Below are positions 63,901 through 64,000 of a DNA stretch of 64,000 nt, piece after piece. Below the pieces are notes generated by a model. It did not search any database. It saw only the letters and a list, made by a program, of their open reading frames with translations, and was not told the origin of the DNA. The translations under genes and the position numbers were made by a program. The stretch covers positions 1 through 64,000 of IMG/VR virus record IMGVR_UViG_3300037189_023790; one strand, given 5' to 3'. Source of the DNA: a virus. Within the stretch, counting starts at the first letter, position 1. Each line of letters begins with the position of its first letter.

Positions 63901-64000
63901 TACTGACCCTACATTAAGGGAAAGAATTTTTAAAGGAAAAGATGTTATTACAATTAAAGAAGCTTTACAAAATATACAACAAGCTAACAATCCATATTTT
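54929..64000 (+). CDS. giant virion RNA polymerase of crAss-like type, at least 3024 aa (3' end outside window)
   Basis: One uninterrupted frame from ATG 54929 to the window end. The catalytic loop Q-L-S-G-S-D-F-D-I-D (Asp 1682, 1684, 1686) matches the D-F-D-I-D metal site of crAss-like virion RNA polymerases, preceded by R-I-P-S-Q-D-K-H-S and followed by I-S-A-A-T-D-E-A-K-D (2044-2053), both typical of that family. The N-terminus has a zincin-like A-E-E-A-F-H (102-107) lacking the first His. Residues ~2815-2905 look DUF4326-like. It probably transcribes early genes right after injection. Confidence 0.85.
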   Translation, partial: MSCIRIDQNFLDWSKKYGAKFTVEQYVKHGDELPSLSAFENTEFSVLSDSQLHEETYRLLPQGVFAIDNINNIVAELPKEAKAAFFNNVLYFGENSTKKEIAEEAFHAIFQTLITGDRKQEFLNIGKQILISKLGNATVKEYIQDLRSKYPTTYSQMSDREAMDRAYEETIANKFVNWYSYNPVTSLEQQIADFPIKALPTSAKSLLVRFFNWIRSLFNSSLRNRTKLELFFKDINDGKFRKSNIVNENTDKFPTTRLIEFRDENDNKVLLSAQESQEIIRNISQVYLKLKDSVEESEDISIKKSEVMDIVLKGIYDSLPNIALENWKKLAPLLKKETYDDYEEVYTPNPSYNNLKEDVIKYLNDQFNENLDEQDDEESQMQLWSDATSANEKSMEDSMSKWLKAYIGTTGDLVYDEFNNPVFIAIDLGGVSKQVPLIQVVDTNRVYYGLARALSNSQHEGERLKRLKDFSSIEGNSASSSFFNKIMDDVLENPTTASKEAFKASIDEIHQQIKESGYKDIGLINNLEGVREDRKYILQSVLKGFDFWVRDNWVNTIDSKDGKLLSKVFSANSNSVVNNQIGQFKDGLSTFAAAREEKKVVAKGTDISALSNKDYASLFNQYNAFERLKRTFNLQISNHTLKYIIAQRQESTKSKTDEELAAKEEAIRKFFPEYYTFKEYIGEYNIDPIISLFTKTFPQITADEITNWNEAGTSKDLAEINAYFDEALIESSYKNAENKNIYTYQYKTQHLAYLNYFMHNQKWWEDKVDGVTHEYADGKFLESNKPFFTENYYVKKFADKNWKKFLTKLKHISIDGINFNEEANTFGGMTNKDFNVLRLNLAFRQTQRKENGITVRPLLVGVLEAKRTADFVEIIDVKNKITKIIEDENGIPEEVIETQDLFIEGVMTPATENLVKDEIKKEYNRIKEQAAKIAEAIVTLGESIIKTDEKTGEKYILITNALISSNPSVKQKFGDVFEGFHTGRVLPKYNGEGQFIGFNVTKGSPKALEFSDALKGFMENKETETIRKRALENPDLTFANSTITTVASQYELLYQAHLTELRNQGILVGELLPYNPYVKYAELKEYFLSSMLNAIYINQLIHGDNALLYKNDGVDMNKRFGGRNAAIVSMKTGFTNAALGVNTPTAEVRVVVGNEIVQLSGVDNGKIDAADAQTWQSVDMKRKFLHSQNKLTKPVADILTKIEYGVEVSNKEQAYLKKNNIYFNVDKPVGFDGYIYIKTGSMMLTKDVTSIFTGVLTDREGNKISRKELPEKLEDYTAEQIATLLDEKNWKPIKGSEFLHGVRKAMYEHGFDLYAPKSTSKMLTANMYNADYTSSNIKEDVRNSIMKIDADFYGLQMENPAGKLRIFDPSQNQEIVVNELGKLVIIKDGKTKVEIDLLQEYQNLLSQRDSAAFLQATKELYDSKGFRWKNFLSKAQDTLASSGADVQTLTFYTPDANGNKVYNPNMSITLEKFVNLFFSHFSKGVLQQKVAGDALAHVSSFGFKPLKRVVTYKYTNKDGETRDVYSWEVVQRNTEDWKQQLDEASILDFSDNEKNFIYDETDDFEQINFATEDTALVQRLKALGEGAYFIDDLRHNKPRWNVDANGVVNKDKPHLGTFTEAMLPTYNPKIKITNDSRWMQGVRIPSQDKHSAVNIEWVDALPEYYGNTIITAKEIVQLSGSDFDIDKLFLNKPELKEDGTKYTDTWEDYVEFQTSENKALKRIVKGKKKEDVFYNNKKEQIRILLSLRKQYESAFKGYVETYASLDVKKLEEEKEILINQVDDFIEEREEQPSTKKGSYTKKIKKLQTQIEDLEFTIEEKIEQDLEYNPETGNLFAKLKDNRLTTLLRLQELDEIEQDLIELSLKELQLPSTEQEYKESYTKNIGAINNEILEIRQLALTNDETLKAKYFNTEGEQIEKSEYKDEEGYYKVEAIYKTPATQDELKETLANDPDFKNLDIFNKNFVYSIHSWLAQSLSHKNTTTGKKNIAVSVNANLLAIALRRMNVNFLYPTIIKYGEKEVGNSSVKDYVYGGKRLFDMISTLISAATDEAKDQQNAKYNLTIPRLNIMVPLLLQGHSMKVAIAVVNHPSLKGYFNMLSTKENKVQNEAEQKRRYDKDIEILEKLRNVIPISKKEFTQENIISDLKTNISEVGREVVGAAINALKTMEEINPIMDFIKLKRGIGKSTDDWEKLLDSYAKLFPEEMPSEPYTDVHTKIKYFDGQLTNYANILFNNPETALETKMQDLFVHYKPETKEFYQGVKNELKTSNSRRFKEVVDSELMSYLYSKLYYDYLETVNPAKLSIYNEVYDNTKVVVNKIRALLQYIDKNKGDASVEVFEKNTFLNKIKFGANSAARVLEIPTFSKMSGKDQTSLIDGFESLFRSTLNLNITETIDNVEVTVDEKLADELFAYFVVKDGWLFRKGSLSKAISPFFFKEHSAALEDYLSRKFFNEEQMNAAVIDATTAFALNKNNMKYIPQAEDSIVINYKGDSYNIVSVRNEGITVDLEQATALLKKSNENKKEEDKESIFGLFAKNSLLPYIKVVDTNQVFAAPLFLVNDKKLYKLDSVGMLEQGVNGLFGYNTYRDVENIHNYRKQSLRKASYVPVNFVSLGERKTLTTSPKKMQLSIFEKPKEGVSTLKGINIFSKSSDWLGKALTNPTYSKYQIPDSKGNMFDVESIYKANQSLKTAPQLAVEEALKYDMNLMAKLQIQKFLKYPELIQEIDKRGGIEFIENSSHIVGTKNSRWEGKGLESNFIKVLVAAYKKAKEQLSLYTTSKQENSSLIYSQLPIKTQSGNIVIKSVYQKAGVEYAKSIDGVFSLRVDGKNKHFGNPFSSDKKLVEKDGLIKTNSTKESVERYIDWVLNSQEERAQWIREVLKSGVLKNKPIVYYKELGEPSHANALDYLINKYEFETKETIAVKETPQLNEEVENDVNTYVLTEEDFTGFLSNEDVEYNPFDDVEVNNDDFNSDNRNDYLLDYQTGKDDTRPLATDPTLRERIFKGKDVITIKEALQNIQQANNPYF

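Noticed and set aside
1-64000. CRISPR array, integrase, transposase or diversity-generating retroelement
   Set aside because: No spaced direct repeats, no recombinase or DDE motifs and no reverse transcriptase Y-x-D-D protein were found in any translated frame.

Overview
The window reads as the structural half of a large, AT-rich, strictly lytic-looking tailed phage of a Bacteroidota host, most probably a crAss-like phage (order Crassvirales, podovirus type). The evidence is the gene order TerL, portal, acidic scaffold-like protein, capsid protein, fibre locus, lysis genes, ring proteins, a very long muzzle/stabilisation protein, ejected cargo proteins and a giant protein with the D-F-D-I-D motif of crAss-like virion RNA polymerases. 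The host group is supported by a DUF5977 domain, Bacteroidota-style Ig-like repeats, and promoters of the TTG-N19/20-TAnnTTTG type. No integrase, repressor, tRNA or CRISPR array was seen.

Layout. 1-3.7 kb: a tight run of overlapping small plus-strand genes, including an Acb2-like (anti-CBASS) candidate at 2114 and a small HExxH metalloprotease-like protein at 3081. 3.8-16.3 kb: terminase interrupted by a 352-residue intein, portal, scaffold candidate, major capsid protein candidate and three further structural genes. 16.4-24.4 kb: cysteine-rich fibre/adhesin locus with tandem paralogous ORFs, stop codons at domain ends, frame breaks and two membrane-protein genes lying between fibre remnants. 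24.2-25.7 kb: lysis cassette (small membrane protein, GH19 endolysin, nested spanin-like pair). 25.7-32.7 kb: ring proteins and the 1660-residue muzzle. 32.7-42.5 kb: modular virion proteins built from a transglycosylase-like domain and intact or degenerate zincin-like domains joined at Q-F/Y/M-G-G junctions, plus a free LAGLIDADG endonuclease. 44.3-64 kb: three huge cargo/ejection proteins (846, 2693 and at least 3024 residues), the last running off the window end.

Two short minus-strand islands (36.1-36.8 kb and 42.5-44.1 kb) interrupt this plus-strand programme. Each has promoters that fit the host housekeeping consensus and each is closed by strong hairpins, so they look like accessory units expressed by the host polymerase early in infection. 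The first island contains what looks like an undescribed small RNA gene (minus strand, about 36244 to 36118): a TTG-N20-TACATTTG promoter, a long 5' hairpin, no usable ORF and a 10-bp terminator hairpin with a T tract.

How the parts work together. TerL packages DNA through the portal into a shell shaped by the scaffold and capsid proteins. Ring proteins and muzzle form the tail barrel, and fibre proteins recognise the host. Cargo proteins (lytic transglycosylase, zincin-like modules, a P-loop plus ADP-ribosyltransferase-like protein, and RNA polymerase) are probably packaged and delivered with the DNA. The GH19/spanin genes release progeny. Family assignments come from motifs read by eye; no database search was run.
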